DNA from: Halopseudomonas bauzanensis
GTDB lineage: Bacteria > Pseudomonadota > Gammaproteobacteria > Pseudomonadales > Pseudomonadaceae
Length of the DNA stretch: 64,000 nucleotides
Direction of reading: 5' to 3'
Assembly: GCF_900114735.1 (NCBI RefSeq)
Contig: NZ_FOUA01000001.1
Span: 1,066,278-1,130,277 of the forward strand
In this document: positions 25,722-37,076 of the stretch, piece after piece
How the letters are laid out: every line of letters starts with the position of its first letter
Numbering within the stretch: position 1 is the stretch's first letter
The notes under the pieces: model-generated
The model's input: the letters and a program-made list of their open reading frames with translations, nothing else
What the model was told of the DNA's origin: nothing
The model's database searches: none
Program-made: the position numbers and the translations under genes

Positions 25722-27719
25722 TCAATCTTCCAGCAGCTCTTCAGCCACCGCCAGCACGTTGTCGACAGTAAAGCCGAACTCTTCGAACAGCGCACCCGCC
25801 GGCGCCGACTCGCCATAGCTGTGCATGCCGACGATGCGACCATCCAGGCCAACGTACTTGTACCAGTAATCGGCGTGGGCCGCCTCGATGGCGACGCGTG
25901 CGCCTACTTCCAGCGGCAGTACGGCCTGACGATACTCGGCGTCCTGCTGATCGAACACGCTGGTGCAAGGCATGGACACCACGCGAACCTGACGGCCCTG
26001 CTCGGTGAGCTTTTCCCAGACCTGAACAGCCAGACCAACTTCCGAGCCGGTGGCGATCAGGATCAGTTCCGGCTCGCCGGCACAGCCCTTGAGCACGTAA
26101 CCGCCGCGTGCAATGGCCGCCTCGGTTTCGTTGTCGCGGATATGGCACGGCAGGTTCTGGCGCGAGAAGATCAACGCGCTGGGGCCGTCGTTGCGCTGCA
26201 GCGCATGCTTCCAGGCCACCGCCGACTCGACGGTATCGGCCGGACGCCAGGTATCCAGGTTCGGCGTGGTGCGCAGGCTGGTCAGTTGCTCGACCGGCTG
26301 GTGGGTTGGGCCATCTTCGCCCAGACCGATGGAGTCGTGGGTGAATACATAGATGACGCGCTGGCGCATCAATGCCGACATGCGCACCGCGTTGCGCGCG
26401 TATTCCATGAACATCAGGAAGGTCGCACCATAGGGCACCAGGCCACCGTGCAGCGCCACACCGTTCATGATCGCCGCCATGCCGAATTCACGTACGCCGT
26501 AGTACATGTAGTTGCCCGAGGCGTCCTCTTCGACCACCGGCTTGCAGCCATCCCACAGGGTCAGGTTGGAGCCGGCCAGGTCAGCCGAGCCGCCGAGCAG
26601 CTCCGGCAGCATGGGGCCAAAAGCGTTCAGGCAGTTCTGACTGGCCTTGCGGCTGGCGATGTTCTCGCCCTTCTCGGCCACGGCGCGGATGTAGGCCGAA
26701 GCTTTTTCGTCGAAGTCCGCCGGCAGCTCGCCGGCCATGCGCCGGGTGAACTCGGCAGCCAGTTCGGGGAACTCGGCCTGGTAGGCGGCAAATTTCTCAT
26801 TCCACTGCTGCTCGGCCTGGTTACCGGCGTCCTTGGCATCCCACTCGGCATAGATGTCGGCGGGGATCTCGAACGGGCCGTGGCTCCAACCCAGCGCTTC
26901 GCGGGTCAGGGCAATTTCCGCATCACCCAGGGCCGCGCCGTGGGAGGACTCCTTGCCCTGCTTGTTCGGCGAGCCGAAGCCGATGATGGTCTTGCAGCAG
27001 ATCAGGGTCGGCTTGTCGCTCTTGCGGGCGGTCTCGATAGCGGTTTTGATTTCGTCGGCATCATGGCCGTTGACATTGCGGATCACCTGCCAGCCGTAGG
27101 ACTCGAAGCGGCGCGGGGTGTCGTCGGTGAACCAGCCGTGTACTTCGCCATCGATGGAAATGCCGTTGTCATCATAGAAGGCGGTCAGCTTGCTCAGGCC
27201 CAGGGTACCGGCCAGCGAGCAGACTTCGTGGGAGATGCCTTCCATCATGCAGCCATCACCGAGGAACACGTAGGTGTCGTGATCGACGATATTGTGACCG
27301 GGCCGGTTGAACTGGGCAGCCATGATCTTTTCCGCCAGAGCGAAACCCACCGCGTTGGCGATGCCCTGGCCCAGCGGGCCGGTAGTGGTTTCCACACCCG
27401 GCGTATAGCCCAGCTCCGGATGACCGGGCGTCTTGCTGTGCAATTGGCGGAAATTCTTCAGGTCATCGATCGACAGGTCATAGCCGGTCAGGTGCAGCAG
27501 CGAGTAGATCAGCATCGAGCCGTGACCGTTGGACAGCACGAAGCGGTCGCGGTCGGCCCAGTTCGGGTTGGCCGGGTTGTGCTTCATGAAGTCACGCCAC
27601 AGCACCTCGGCGATATCCGCCATCCCCATGGGCGCACCCGGGTGGCCGCTGTTGGCTTTCTGCACCGCATCCATGCTGAGGGCACGAATGGCATTGGCTC
27701 GGTCACGACGACTGGGCAT
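25722..27719 (-). CDS. tkt: Transketolase
   Basis: Transketolase moves two-carbon units between sugar phosphates in the pentose phosphate pathway, using thiamine diphosphate. The 665-residue protein is full length. Motifs: [21 protein letters not shown] at the N-terminus, the ThDP-binding [12 protein letters not shown], and the pyrimidine-domain [17 protein letters not shown]. It begins the minus-strand tkt-epd-pgk-fba block, and is divergent from the ArsR-methyltransferase gene across 229 bp. Erythrose-4-phosphate made here is the substrate of the next gene, epd. Confidence 0.97.
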   Translation of the reverse strand: MPSRRDRANAIRALSMDAVQKANSGHPGAPMGMADIAEVLWRDFMKHNPANPNWADRDRFVLSNGHGSMLIYSLLHLTGYDLSIDDLKNFRQLHSKTPGHPELGYTPGVETTTGPLGQGIANAVGFALAEKIMAAQFNRPGHNIVDHDTYVFLGDGCMMEGISHEVCSLAGTLGLSKLTAFYDDNGISIDGEVHGWFTDDTPRRFESYGWQVIRNVNGHDADEIKTAIETARKSDKPTLICCKTIIGFGSPNKQGKESSHGAALGDAEIALTREALGWSHGPFEIPADIYAEWDAKDAGNQAEQQWNEKFAAYQAEFPELAAEFTRRMAGELPADFDEKASAYIRAVAEKGENIASRKASQNCLNAFGPMLPELLGGSADLAGSNLTLWDGCKPVVEEDASGNYMYYGVREFGMAAIMNGVALHGGLVPYGATFLMFMEYARNAVRMSALMRQRVIYVFTHDSIGLGEDGPTHQPVEQLTSLRTTPNLDTWRPADTVESAVAWKHALQRNDGPSALIFSRQNLPCHIRDNETEAAIARGGYVLKGCAGEPELILIATGSEVGLAVQVWEKLTEQGRQVRVVSMPCTSVFDQQDAEYRQAVLPLEVGARVAIEAAHADYWYKYVGLDGRIVGMHSYGESAPAGALFEEFGFTVDNVLAVAEELLED

Positions 27720-27882
27720 GAACTACTCCTGTGATTTCAAGGCAGAGGGCGAACCGGGATCAAGGTCGGCTGGCCGGGAAAGAAAGGCCGGCATTTTCGC
27801 CCAAACTGCCGCAACGGGCAATGAAAACCCCGACTCCGTGGTGCAAACACCGCTGTTGCGAGACGAATGGCCCTGCCGGAGC

Positions 27883-27910
27883 ATCTATATCAAAATATTT
27901 TGATATAGAT
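27883..27910. promoter_or_regulatory. Perfect 28-bp palindrome, likely operator of the ArsR-methyltransferase/metK genes
   Basis: ATCTATATCAAAAT at 27883-27896 is followed directly by its exact complement to 27910. It lies 38 bp before the ArsR-family start, in an AT-rich pocket where the -10 region is expected. ArsR-type dimers bind such palindromes, and SahR regulators of methyl-cycle genes are ArsR members. Assignment to this regulator is inference. Confidence 0.7.
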
Positions 27911-27948
27911 ATTGCGATCAGCCGGGGGCTTCACTACACTGCTCCACC

Positions 27949-28938
27949 ATGAACGAACCAGTACGGCTTGCGCCCCTCGACGATACAGCTACCGAACAAC
28001 TGGCTGCCTTCTGCAAGGCTGCCGGTGACCAGCTGCGGCTGGATATCCTGCGGGCGCTGCGCAGCGATTCCTTTGGCGTACTGGAGCTGGCCCAGATCTT
28101 CGGCATGCGCCAGTCGGGTATCAGCCATCACCTGAAGGTACTGGCCAATGCCGGCCTGGTGCGCACCCGCCGGGAAGGCAACTCGATTTTCTATCGGCGC
28201 AGCCTGCCGGATGCTGCCAGCCACTGGCGACATTTACATGAGCAGTTGCTGAACGGGCTGGACGCACTGCCCCTGGAACCGGCGCTGACCCAGGCGATTG
28301 CCGCAGTGCATAGCCAGCGCGGCGAGGTCTCCCGACAGTTCTTCGCCCGCTTTGCCGATGGTACCCCGGCCCAGCAGGACCTGATCGCGCATTTCGGTCT
28401 GTATCGCGAATCGCTGTTGGGGCTGATCGATAGCCTGGTGCTGCCAGCCACTGAACTGGCCATCGAAGTGGGGCCCGGTGAAGGCGGTTTCCTGCCGGAC
28501 CTGGCCAGCCGCTTCGGCCGGGTGCTGGCACTGGACAATGCACCGGCTATGCTGGAACGAGCCCGCCAACAATGTGCCGAGGCGGGCCTGGACAATGTCG
28601 ATTGCCTGCTGGCCGATGCGTTGCTGCCGCAGGAACTGCCGGCCGCCGATTGCCTGGTATGCAATATGGTGCTGCACCATATGCCGGCACCGGCCGAGGC
28701 GCTGCGGCGCTTCGCCGACCTGCTCAAGCCCGGCGGCACTCTGGTGCTGACCGAGCTGTGCAGTCACGACCAGAGCTGGGTCCGGGAGACCTGTGGCGAC
28801 CTCTGGCTGGGCTTCGATCAGGACGATCTGGCCCGCTGGGCCGGCAGTGCCGGACTGGAGCTCGGCAGCAGTCTGTACCTGGGGCTGCGCAACGGCTTCC
28901 AGATTCAGCTGCAACAATTTACCAAGGGTGCCCGATGA
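27949..28938 (+). CDS. ArsR-family regulator fused to SAM-dependent methyltransferase (SahR-like)
   Basis: The 329-residue protein has two parts. Residues about 15-95 are an ArsR winged helix ([13 protein letters not shown], then [19 protein letters not shown] as recognition helix). Residues about 150-320 are a class I methyltransferase domain with the SAM-binding [10 protein letters not shown] motif and a following acidic LALDNAP. No ArsR metal-binding CVC motif is present. The gene lies 46 bp before metK, so S-adenosylmethionine or its product S-adenosylhomocysteine is the likely effector; this is inferred from context and from SahR. The 28-bp palindrome sits in its promoter region. Confidence 0.88.
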   Translation: MNEPVRLAPLDDTATEQLAAFCKAAGDQLRLDILRALRSDSFGVLELAQIFGMRQSGISHHLKVLANAGLVRTRREGNSIFYRRSLPDAASHWRHLHEQLLNGLDALPLEPALTQAIAAVHSQRGEVSRQFFARFADGTPAQQDLIAHFGLYRESLLGLIDSLVLPATELAIEVGPGEGGFLPDLASRFGRVLALDNAPAMLERARQQCAEAGLDNVDCLLADALLPQELPAADCLVCNMVLHHMPAPAEALRRFADLLKPGGTLVLTELCSHDQSWVRETCGDLWLGFDQDDLARWAGSAGLELGSSLYLGLRNGFQIQLQQFTKGAR

Positions 28939-28984
28939 TCCGTCATCGCGCTACCCGCCCCCTGTCAACGAAAGGGCTGTGACC

Positions 28985-30175
<1,191 letters not shown>

Positions 30176-30198
30176 CCGCAGCAGGTCAACGTCAGGAG

Positions 30199-30660
30199 TT
30201 AACGCCGGAAGTTATCGTGACAGCCCTTGCAGCTCTGCTGCACGGCGCTGAAGGCCTCGGTCACTTGTTCAGGCGTTTCGACGCCCTGCGCAGTGACCTC
30301 CGCCAGCTCGGCTACTGCATCGCGATAGCGGTCAATGGCCTGGGCAAAGCCTGCGGGGTCAGTCCAGACCTCAGGCAGAGCAGCGTGCTTCTGCTCGGTT
30401 TCCCCCGGTTCGGGGAAATGCGCCCAGGGCGCTTCGACGGAGGCAGCCAGGGCCTGGGCATGGGCGGCGAAGGCGTCGCCATCGAAGGGCAGGCGATCAC
30501 GCAGCATGCCGCCCATCGGCTCGCTGTGACTGAGAAAGTCCTTGAAGGCCGCCTGACGCTTGCCTTCCGGCGAGTTGGGGTCGGCCTCGTCAGCGCAGCC
30601 GACCAGGGCCAGGCCGAGGGCGGCCAACAACAGAATTTTGGGGTTTGGAACAGCAAACAT
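30199..30660 (-). CDS. Cytochrome c'-type (class II) lipoprotein
   Basis: The 153-residue protein has a lipoprotein-type signal (LAALGLALVGC, Cys22 or so) and a single heme-binding CKGCH near the C-terminus, the class II cytochrome c layout: a four-helix bundle with heme at the C-terminal end. Members bind NO or CO, or carry electrons. The frame continues far upstream across ahcY, but AAGGGA before the ATG at 30660 and the signal peptide fix the start. It is a lone gene, on the opposite strand between metK and ahcY, which otherwise belong together functionally. Confidence 0.85.
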   Translation of the reverse strand: MFAVPNPKILLLAALGLALVGCADEADPNSPEGKRQAAFKDFLSHSEPMGGMLRDRLPFDGDAFAAHAQALAASVEAPWAHFPEPGETEQKHAALPEVWTDPAGFAQAIDRYRDAVAELAEVTAQGVETPEQVTEAFSAVQQSCKGCHDNFRR

Positions 30661-30732
30661 CGTGACATCCCTTTGGAACATTGAGGGCGCTATCTTAACG
30701 CGTCTTCCACCTGAAACTGATTGGAGAAAAGT

Positions 30733-32139
30733 ATGAGCGCAGTTATCCAGAGCAATTTCACCGACTACAAGGTGGCTGATATCAGCCTGGCCGATTACGG
30801 CCGCCGCGAGATTATCATTGCCGAATCCGAGATGCCGGCGCTGATGGCCATGCGTCGCAAGTATGCCGGTGAGCAGCCGCTCAAGGGTGCGCGCATCCTC
30901 GGCTGCATCCACATGACCATCCAGACCGCGGTGCTGATCGAGACCCTGGTCGAGCTGGGCGCCGAAGTGCGCTGGTCCTCGTGCAACATCTTCTCCACCC
31001 AGGACCACGCCGCCGCCGCCATTGCCGCAGCCGGCGTGCCGGTATTCGCCTGGAAGGGCGAAACCGAGGAAGAATACGAATGGTGCATCGAGCAGACCAT
31101 CCTCAAGGATGGCCAGCCGTGGAATGCCAATATGGTGCTGGATGACGGCGGCGACCTGACCCTGATCCTGCACGAGAAATTCCCCCAGGTGCTGGAAAGC
31201 GTGCACGGTGTCACCGAAGAAACCACCACCGGCGTCCACCGCCTGCTCGACATGCTGAAGAAAGGCACCCTCAAGGTGCCGGCGATCAACGTCAATGACT
31301 CGGTCACCAAGAGCAAGAACGACAACAAGTACGGCTGCCGTCACAGCCTGAACGATGCCATCAAGCGCGCCACCGACCACCTGCTGTCCGGCAAGAAGGC
31401 ACTGGTCATCGGTTATGGCGACGTGGGCAAGGGGTCGTCCCAGTCCCTGCGCCAGGAAGGCATGATCGTGCGCGTCGCCGAGGCCGATCCGATCTGCGCC
31501 ATGCAGGCGTGCATGGACGGCTACGAAGTGGTGTCGCCCTACATCAATGGCATCAACGATGGCACCGAAGCCTGCATCAACCGCGAGCTGCTGGGCAACA
31601 CCGACCTGATCGTCACCACCACCGGTAACGTCAACGTCTGTGACGCCAACATGCTCAAGGCGCTGAAGAAGCGTGCCGTGGTGTGCAACATCGGTCACTT
31701 CGACAACGAGATCGACACTGCCTTCACTCGCCAGCACTGGCACTGGGAAGAGGTCAAGCCGCAGGTGCACAAGATCCACCGCACCGGCAAGGACAACTTC
31801 GACCCGGCCAACGATGACTACCTGATCCTGCTGGCCGAAGGTCGCCTGGTCAACCTGGGTAACGCCACCGGCCACCCCAGCCGCATCATGGACGGCTCCT
31901 TCGCCAACCAGGTACTGGCGCAGATCCACCTGTTCAAGCAGGGCTACGCCGGCCTGGATACCGCGGCCAAAGCCGAGCTGCTGCGCGTGGAAGTACTGCC
32001 CAAGGAGCTGGATGAGGAAGTGGCGCTGGAAATGGTCAAGGGTTTCGGCGGCGTGGTCACCCAGATGACCCAGGTCCAGGCCGATTATATCGGCGTACCG
32101 GTCAATGGCCCGTTCAAGCCGGATACCTATCGCTACTAA
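30733..32139 (+). CDS. ahcY: S-adenosylhomocysteine hydrolase
   Basis: AhcY splits S-adenosylhomocysteine, the product of methyltransferases, into adenosine and homocysteine, with bound NAD. The 468-residue protein shows the NAD fold ([13 protein letters not shown]), [13 protein letters not shown] near the N-terminus, and the C-terminal PDTYRY tail that closes the NAD site of the partner subunit. The ATG 30733 follows TTGGAGAAAAG. The upstream gap is only 72 bp, and it does not contain the SAH riboswitch seen in front of some Pseudomonas ahcY genes. metF follows after a palindrome. Confidence 0.98.
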   Translation: MSAVIQSNFTDYKVADISLADYGRREIIIAESEMPALMAMRRKYAGEQPLKGARILGCIHMTIQTAVLIETLVELGAEVRWSSCNIFSTQDHAAAAIAAAGVPVFAWKGETEEEYEWCIEQTILKDGQPWNANMVLDDGGDLTLILHEKFPQVLESVHGVTEETTTGVHRLLDMLKKGTLKVPAINVNDSVTKSKNDNKYGCRHSLNDAIKRATDHLLSGKKALVIGYGDVGKGSSQSLRQEGMIVRVAEADPICAMQACMDGYEVVSPYINGINDGTEACINRELLGNTDLIVTTTGNVNVCDANMLKALKKRAVVCNIGHFDNEIDTAFTRQHWHWEEVKPQVHKIHRTGKDNFDPANDDYLILLAEGRLVNLGNATGHPSRIMDGSFANQVLAQIHLFKQGYAGLDTAAKAELLRVEVLPKELDEEVALEMVKGFGGVVTQMTQVQADYIGVPVNGPFKPDTYRY

Positions 32140-32162
32140 GCACAGCGGCAAGTCAGGCGTTG

Positions 32163-32202
32163 CGCCTCGCTGCGATCGGCAATCCGCTATCGCAGCGAGG
32201 CG
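32163..32202. repeat. REP-like palindrome between ahcY and metF
   Basis: A perfect 14-bp stem: CGCCTCGCTGCGAT at 32163-32176 pairs with 32189-32202, with a 12-nt loop. The flank (GAGGCTCCTACC) recalls the GTAGGAGC-type REP units of Pseudomonas read on the other strand. No T-run, so probably a REP rather than a terminator. Confidence 0.7.
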
Positions 32203-32238
32203 AGGCTCCTACCAGATGAGTTTGATAAGAGACGAGTC

Positions 32239-33078
32239 ATGACGACCAGCAAAGAGATTCCCGTCAGCTTCGAGTTCTTCCCGACCAAGACCGAAGCCGG
32301 TCACGAGAAGCTGATCGCGGCGGCCCATGTACTGGCCGACCAGCAACCCGAGTTCTTCTCGGTGACCTACGGCGCCGGTGGCTCCACCCGCGACCGCACC
32401 ATCAATACCGTGCTGCAGCTGGATCAGCAGGTAAAGGTCCCGACCGCGCCACACCTGTCCTGCGTGGGCGACAGCAAGGCAGACCTGCGTCAGTTGCTTA
32501 CCGAATACCGCGAAGCCGGCATCCGCCGTATCGTTGCGCTGCGTGGCGACCTGCCCTCCGGTATGGGCCGCGCCTCCGGTGAGCTGCGCTACGCCAACGA
32601 GCTGGTCGAGTTCATCCGCGAGGAAACCGGTGACCATTTCATCATCGAGGTCGCCGCCTACCCCGAGGCGCACCCACAGGCACGCAATTTCGAAGCGGAT
32701 CTGGAGAACTTCGTACGCAAGGCCAAGGCCGGCGCCGACAGCGCGATTACCCAGTATTTCTTCAATGCCGACTGCTACTTCCATTTCGTCGACCGGGTGC
32801 GCAAGGCCGGCGTGGATCTGCCGATCGTGCCCGGCATCATGCCGATCACCAACTACACCAGCCTGTCGCGTTTCTCCGATGCCTGCGGTGCGGAAATCCC
32901 GCGCTGGATCCGCAAGCAGCTGGAATCCTACGGCGATGACAGCGCCAGTATTGCGGCCTTCGGTACTGAAGTGATCAGCGACATGTGCCAACGCCTGCTC
33001 GACGGCGGCGCACCGAGCCTGCACTTCTATACGCTGAATCAGGCGCAACCAAGCCTGGCGATTCTGGATAATCTGTAA
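32239..33078 (+). CDS. metF: Methylenetetrahydrofolate reductase
   Basis: MetF reduces 5,10-methylene-THF to 5-methyl-THF, the methyl donor for remethylating the homocysteine that AhcY releases. The 279-residue protein is a FAD TIM barrel: PVSFEFFPTKTEAG at the start with the catalytic Glu, FSVTYGAGGSTRD, RIVALRGDLP, and QYFFNADCYFHFVDR. The length is normal for bacterial MetF. Gene order ahcY-metF is common in pseudomonads, so shared transcription is likely although a palindrome separates them. Confidence 0.97.
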   Translation: MTTSKEIPVSFEFFPTKTEAGHEKLIAAAHVLADQQPEFFSVTYGAGGSTRDRTINTVLQLDQQVKVPTAPHLSCVGDSKADLRQLLTEYREAGIRRIVALRGDLPSGMGRASGELRYANELVEFIREETGDHFIIEVAAYPEAHPQARNFEADLENFVRKAKAGADSAITQYFFNADCYFHFVDRVRKAGVDLPIVPGIMPITNYTSLSRFSDACGAEIPRWIRKQLESYGDDSASIAAFGTEVISDMCQRLLDGGAPSLHFYTLNQAQPSLAILDNL

Positions 33079-33406
33079 CCCAACAGCCGATATAGAAACA
33101 CACTCTCCATATCTGCTATTGGAGTGTCGAGTTCCATCCCGGCCGCCTGGAACACCCCTGGCCGGGATGGCACCCGCCCCTCCGTCGGACGGTGTTGTTT
33201 CCCAAGCGGGCTGCGTTCGGCCTCGGCCAGCGCCGCTCCAGGCCGCCTCGCTGGGCGATATATCTCCGGCTTGTTCCAGCGCCTCCGGCGACCGCCGGGA
33301 AGCTTTTTTCTGCGAGACTGGTTCATTTCTGTTACACTCCAGCCTCTTCATTTTCGGCCGCACGGACAGTCCTTGTTCGCAAACGGCCATCACAGGGTTT
33401 ATCTGA
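33079..33406. other. 328-bp gap before the rhlE-type gene, with hairpin
   Basis: Contains a perfect 11-bp stem (CCATCCCGGCC at 33134-33144 with 33160-33170, loop 15 nt), which may end metF transcription, though no clean T-run follows. The rest holds the putative helicase promoter and no convincing coding frame. Confidence 0.5.
33327..33338 (+). promoter_or_regulatory. Putative -10 region for the rhlE-type helicase
   Basis: TTCTGTTACACT, identical to the element before dbpA, lies 68 bp upstream of the start. TACACT fits the -10 hexamer at four of six bases; no clear -35. Confidence 0.4.
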
Positions 33407-34879
33407 ATGTCCTTTGCCTCTCTCGGCCTGTCCGACGCGCTGGTGCGCGCCGTGGCTGCCACTGGTTATACCACCCCCACTCCCGTCCAGACCCAGGCCA
33501 TCCCGGCCGTTCTGGAAGGCCGCGACCTGATGGTCGCCGCCCAGACCGGTACCGGCAAGACCGCCGGTTTTTCACTGCCGATTCTGGAACTGCTGTTCCC
33601 CAACGGCCAGCGCCCCGCTGACTACAAGCGCGTCCCGCGCAAGGTCCGCGCGTTGGTATTGACGCCGACCCGTGAACTGGCAGCCCAGGTGCACGACAAC
33701 ATCCGCTCCTACGCCACCGAGCTGCAGCTGCACAGCGCCTGCATCTTCGGCGGTGTCGGCGCCAACCCGCAGATGAAGGCCATCGCCCCGGGTCTGGATA
33801 TCCTGGTGGCCTGCCCCGGTCGCCTGCTGGATCTGGTCGGCCAGCGCGCGGTCGATCTGTCCGCCGTCGAGTTCTTTGTCCTGGACGAAGCCGACCGCAT
33901 GCTCGACATGGGCTTCATTCATGACGTGAAGAAGGTCATCGCCAAGCTGCCGGCCAAGCGCCAGAACCTGCTGTTCTCCGCCACCTTCTCGGCCGAAATC
34001 ACCGAGCTGACCAACCGCCTGCTGCACAACCCGGCGCGCATTCAGGTCACCCCGCTGAACACTACCGTCGAGCGTATCGAGCAGCGCGTCTACCGCGTAC
34101 AAGCCGGTCACAAGCGCGCGCTGGTAGCTCATTTGATCACCATGGGCGCCTGGGAACAGGTGCTGGTCTTCACCCGCACCAAGCACGGCGCCAACCGCCT
34201 GGCCGAGTATCTGGACAAGAATGGCCTGCCCGCTGCAGCCATTCACGGCAACAAGAGCCAGAGCGCACGCACCAAGGCACTGGCCGACTTCAAGGCCAAC
34301 AAGATCCGGGTGCTGGTTGCCACCGATATTGCCGCCCGCGGCCTGGATATCGACCAGTTGCCCCATGTGGTCAACTTCGAGCTGCCCAACGTCTCGGAAG
34401 ACTACGTGCACCGTATCGGCCGTACCGGCCGTGCCGGTCGCAGCGGCGAGGCAGTCTCGCTGGTCAGCCCCGACGAGGAGAAGCTGCTCAAGGCCATCGA
34501 ACGCCTGACGCGGCAGAAATTCGAGGAAGGCAGCCTGGAGGGTTTTGTCCCGCCGGCCCAGGCCGAGCTCAACAGCGACCGTCCGGAGCGCCCACGTGGC
34601 GCTGCCCCGGCCAATGGCCGCAACCAGCGTCGTAGCAACAATGCTGGCGGACAGCCCCGCGGCCAGGGCGGTCGTAATGACAAGCCGCGCAGCAGCAACG
34701 GCGGTAGCAATAACAAGCCGCGCCGCCCGCAGCAGGCCCGTCCGGGTATTGCCGAGCCGGAAGATGCCGTCGCCCGCGAACGTCGCCTGCAGGCTATGGG
34801 CAATCGCGCCGTACCGGATGCACCCAAAGAAAACCGCCAGCGCAGCCAGCGGGAAAAGCCGGCGCTGCTGGGTAGCTGA
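33407..34879 (+). CDS. rhlE: RhlE-type DEAD-box RNA helicase
   Basis: The 490-residue protein has the complete DEAD-box core: Q motif ([13 protein letters not shown]), [41 protein letters not shown] and [10 protein letters not shown]. The C-terminal 90 residues are a basic, low-complexity Arg/Asn/Gly/Pro tail (from about residue 385), as in RhlE, which lacks the DbpA-type RNA domain. RhlE members help ribosome assembly, RNA turnover and cold growth. The gene is preceded by a 328-bp gap. The subfamily name is from domain order and tail, so somewhat less sure than the helicase call. Confidence 0.9.
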   Translation: MSFASLGLSDALVRAVAATGYTTPTPVQTQAIPAVLEGRDLMVAAQTGTGKTAGFSLPILELLFPNGQRPADYKRVPRKVRALVLTPTRELAAQVHDNIRSYATELQLHSACIFGGVGANPQMKAIAPGLDILVACPGRLLDLVGQRAVDLSAVEFFVLDEADRMLDMGFIHDVKKVIAKLPAKRQNLLFSATFSAEITELTNRLLHNPARIQVTPLNTTVERIEQRVYRVQAGHKRALVAHLITMGAWEQVLVFTRTKHGANRLAEYLDKNGLPAAAIHGNKSQSARTKALADFKANKIRVLVATDIAARGLDIDQLPHVVNFELPNVSEDYVHRIGRTGRAGRSGEAVSLVSPDEEKLLKAIERLTRQKFEEGSLEGFVPPAQAELNSDRPERPRGAAPANGRNQRRSNNAGGQPRGQGGRNDKPRSSNGGSNNKPRRPQQARPGIAEPEDAVARERRLQAMGNRAVPDAPKENRQRSQREKPALLGS

Positions 34880-35057
34880 GACCCAAGCTATCAGGACGAG
34901 GTCCGGAGCCGATTCACGGCTCCGGATTCCTGATCACCCCTCTCCGCTGCGTTGCCGGAATGTGAGCTAGTCCACAATAAGCAGATCCTTCGCTCGCCTC
35001 ACCGCCGGGCGCAGCCTATCCTTGCGGCCTGACTCACGGACTGATGTCACGCCCACC

Positions 35058-35450
35058 ATGCACAACATGATTACCGCCGGATTGGCGTTCCTGCTCTGGG
35101 GCAGTTGGGCCTGGCTGGCCAACCAGACCAGTGACCCTGCTCATGCATTATTGGCCGGCCTGCTGCAGGGCGCTGCCAGTGCCATCATCACCCTGCTGAT
35201 GGCTGCCATCGTCACACGACTCTTTCACCGAATCTCGTCTCGCCCACTGGCAATCTCGTTGCCCCCACTGCTGGTGGTATCGGTAAGCACCAGTGCGCTG
35301 TATCTGCTTCACTGGCTCAGCCAGACACCGAACCTGTGGCTCACCATTGCCCCACCCAGTTGCACCGCCCTCATTTTCTGTATCTATCTGACCCTGCGAC
35401 TGGCATACCAATCTCCGTCTCCCACCCCCTCCAGCGAGCCCAGCCCATGA
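35058..35450 (+). CDS. Small membrane protein, 130 residues
   Basis: The protein has four hydrophobic segments (about residues 5-20, 27-50, 66-86 and 93-112) and a proline/serine-rich tail. It overlaps the next gene by ATGA, so it is part of the lipid module. I know no exact family; the layout recalls small accessory membrane proteins found in front of CDP-alcohol phosphatidyltransferase genes. The ATG at 35058 is preferred to the upstream open frame because it opens the first membrane span directly. A role in lipid synthesis is inferred from coupling. Confidence 0.7.
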   Translation: MHNMITAGLAFLLWGSWAWLANQTSDPAHALLAGLLQGAASAIITLLMAAIVTRLFHRISSRPLAISLPPLLVVSVSTSALYLLHWLSQTPNLWLTIAPPSCTALIFCIYLTLRLAYQSPSPTPSSEPSP

Positions 35451-36103
35451 GCGAAGCCAGTAATCGGCGTCCACTGAAGATCCGCGACCAGAGGACGGTC
35501 AATCGCATCGCCGCCTGGCTCAGCCAGCGCAACGTGACACCGAATCAGATCTCTGTATGCAGTGTGATATTTGCCGCCGCTGGGGCCGTCGCGCTAGTCG
35601 CCGCAGGGCATACCGGCGATGCCTACCAGGTAGTCAGTTTGATATGCGCCGCGCTGATGATCCAATGTCGCCTGCTCTGCAATCTGTTCGATGGCATGGT
35701 GGCGATGGAGGGCGGCAAGCAGACTCCGGCCGGGGAACTATTCAATGATGTACCCGACCGCATCGCTGACCCGCTGCTGATCGTCGCCTGCGGCTTCGCC
35801 GTACCCGAATACCCCTCCGCCATCTGGCTGGCATGGCTCGGTGCATTGCTCGCAGTGCTGACAGCCTATATCCGCGTGCTGGGCGCTTCACTGGGGCTGC
35901 CGGCAGACTTCCGCGGGCCGATGGCCAAGCAGCAACGCATGGCCTTGCTCACCCTGGCCTGCCTGGCTTCGGCACTGCAGTTCCTCTGGGATGGCCATGG
36001 TGAGCTGCTGTGGCTGGCCCTCATTGTCCTGGTCGTCGGCAGCGCCTTGACTTACCTGCGCCGGCTATTCGGCGCCTACCGTCAACTGAATACCGGAGCT
36101 TGA
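35447..36103 (+). CDS. CDP-alcohol phosphatidyltransferase family protein
   Basis: The 218-residue membrane protein belongs to the enzymes that join an alcohol to CDP-diacylglycerol. The signature region reads DGMVAMEGG, then GELFND and PDR. Compared with the usual DGxxAR(x8)GxxxDxxxD, Arg is Met and the second-last Asp position is Asn, as far as the spacing shows. This variant resembles the YnbA-type group of unknown alcohol substrate. Next door are a CDP-diacylglycerol synthase homologue 2 bp downstream and an acyltransferase. The product lipid cannot be named. Confidence 0.85.
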   Translation: MSEASNRRPLKIRDQRTVNRIAAWLSQRNVTPNQISVCSVIFAAAGAVALVAAGHTGDAYQVVSLICAALMIQCRLLCNLFDGMVAMEGGKQTPAGELFNDVPDRIADPLLIVACGFAVPEYPSAIWLAWLGALLAVLTAYIRVLGASLGLPADFRGPMAKQQRMALLTLACLASALQFLWDGHGELLWLALIVLVVGSALTYLRRLFGAYRQLNTGA

Positions 36104-36105
36104 AG

Positions 36106-37062
36106 ATGGATCTCGGCCTGCCATTCATGCTGGAGCTGACGCCCAACACGCTTACCGCGATGGTGCTGGTGCTGGCGCTGCTGGTGCTCGCTTCAATCAT
36201 CCAGCGGCTGCTGGTCAGCCGCTTGCCCGCTGGAACCCATATCGAGTTGCAGCAGCGGATCAGGTCCTGGTGGATCATGGTGCTGGTGGTATTCACTGCA
36301 CTGGTCATCGGTCATACCGCCTCGCTGATCTTTTTCACCATCCTCAGCTTCATCGCCCTGCGCGAGTTCTTCTCGATTCTGCCGGTGCGCCTGACGGATC
36401 GGCGATTGATCCTGGCGCTCTATCTGCTGGTGCCGGTGCATTACTACTGGATCGCCACCGACTGGTACGGCATGTTCACCATCTTCATTCCGGTTTATCT
36501 TTTCCTGCTGATACCCTTCGGATTGTTGCTGCTGGGTGAGACCAAGGGCTTCATTCGCGCAGTGGCATCCTATCAATGGGCGGTAATGACAACGGTATTC
36601 GCGATCAGCCATGTCGCCTATCTGTTGATGCTGCCGGCAGAGACCAACCCGGCCGGCGGCGGTGTCGGCCTGGTGCTGTACCTGGTATTCCTCACTCAGT
36701 TCAACGATGTTGCCCAGTACATCTGGGGCAAGACCTTCGGACGCCGCAAGATCGTCCCCGGCATCAGCCCGAACAAGACATGGGAAGGTTTCCTTGGCGG
36801 TATTGCCACCACCACCCTGCTCGGCGGCCTGTTGGCTCCGTGGCTGACTCCATTGCATTGGCCCCTGGGATTGCTTGCAGGGTTACTGATAGGTATAGCG
36901 GGTTTCGTCGGTGATCTCACCATTTCAGCGGTCAAGCGTGATCTGCTGATCAAGGACACCGGTCAGTTGATTCCAGGGCATGGCGGTATTCTCGATCGCA
37001 TCGACAGCCTGATGTATACCGCCCCGCTGTTTTTCCACTTCCTGCGATATACAGCGTATTGA
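36106..37062 (+). CDS. Phosphatidate cytidylyltransferase family protein (CdsA-like)
   Basis: The 318-residue protein has about eight membrane spans and the CDS signature near its C-terminus: SAVKRDLLIKDTG and PGHGGILDRIDS, including metal-binding Asp residues. CdsA makes CDP-diacylglycerol from phosphatidate and CTP. The main cdsA of pseudomonads lies in the bamA/lpxD region, so this is an additional copy, comparable with YnbB of E. coli. It begins 2 bp after the phosphatidyltransferase and overlaps or abuts the acyltransferase, making a compact set that could supply its own CDP-lipid. Confidence 0.9.
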   Translation: MDLGLPFMLELTPNTLTAMVLVLALLVLASIIQRLLVSRLPAGTHIELQQRIRSWWIMVLVVFTALVIGHTASLIFFTILSFIALREFFSILPVRLTDRRLILALYLLVPVHYYWIATDWYGMFTIFIPVYLFLLIPFGLLLLGETKGFIRAVASYQWAVMTTVFAISHVAYLLMLPAETNPAGGGVGLVLYLVFLTQFNDVAQYIWGKTFGRRKIVPGISPNKTWEGFLGGIATTTLLGGLLAPWLTPLHWPLGLLAGLLIGIAGFVGDLTISAVKRDLLIKDTGQLIPGHGGILDRIDSLMYTAPLFFHFLRYTAY

Positions 37063-37076
37063 GCGAGCTAGAAGCC

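Noticed and set aside
25821-27734. 637-codon plus-strand frame
   Set aside because: Antisense shadow of tkt.
30664-30732. SAH riboswitch upstream of ahcY
   Set aside because: Expected from some Pseudomonas, but the gap is only 72 bp and I cannot find the paired stems or conserved core; not claimed.
30661-32151. Long minus-strand open frame continuing upstream of the cytochrome c'-like gene
   Set aside because: It is antisense to ahcY, which has a clear protein family; only the last 153 codons carry a signal peptide and heme motif.
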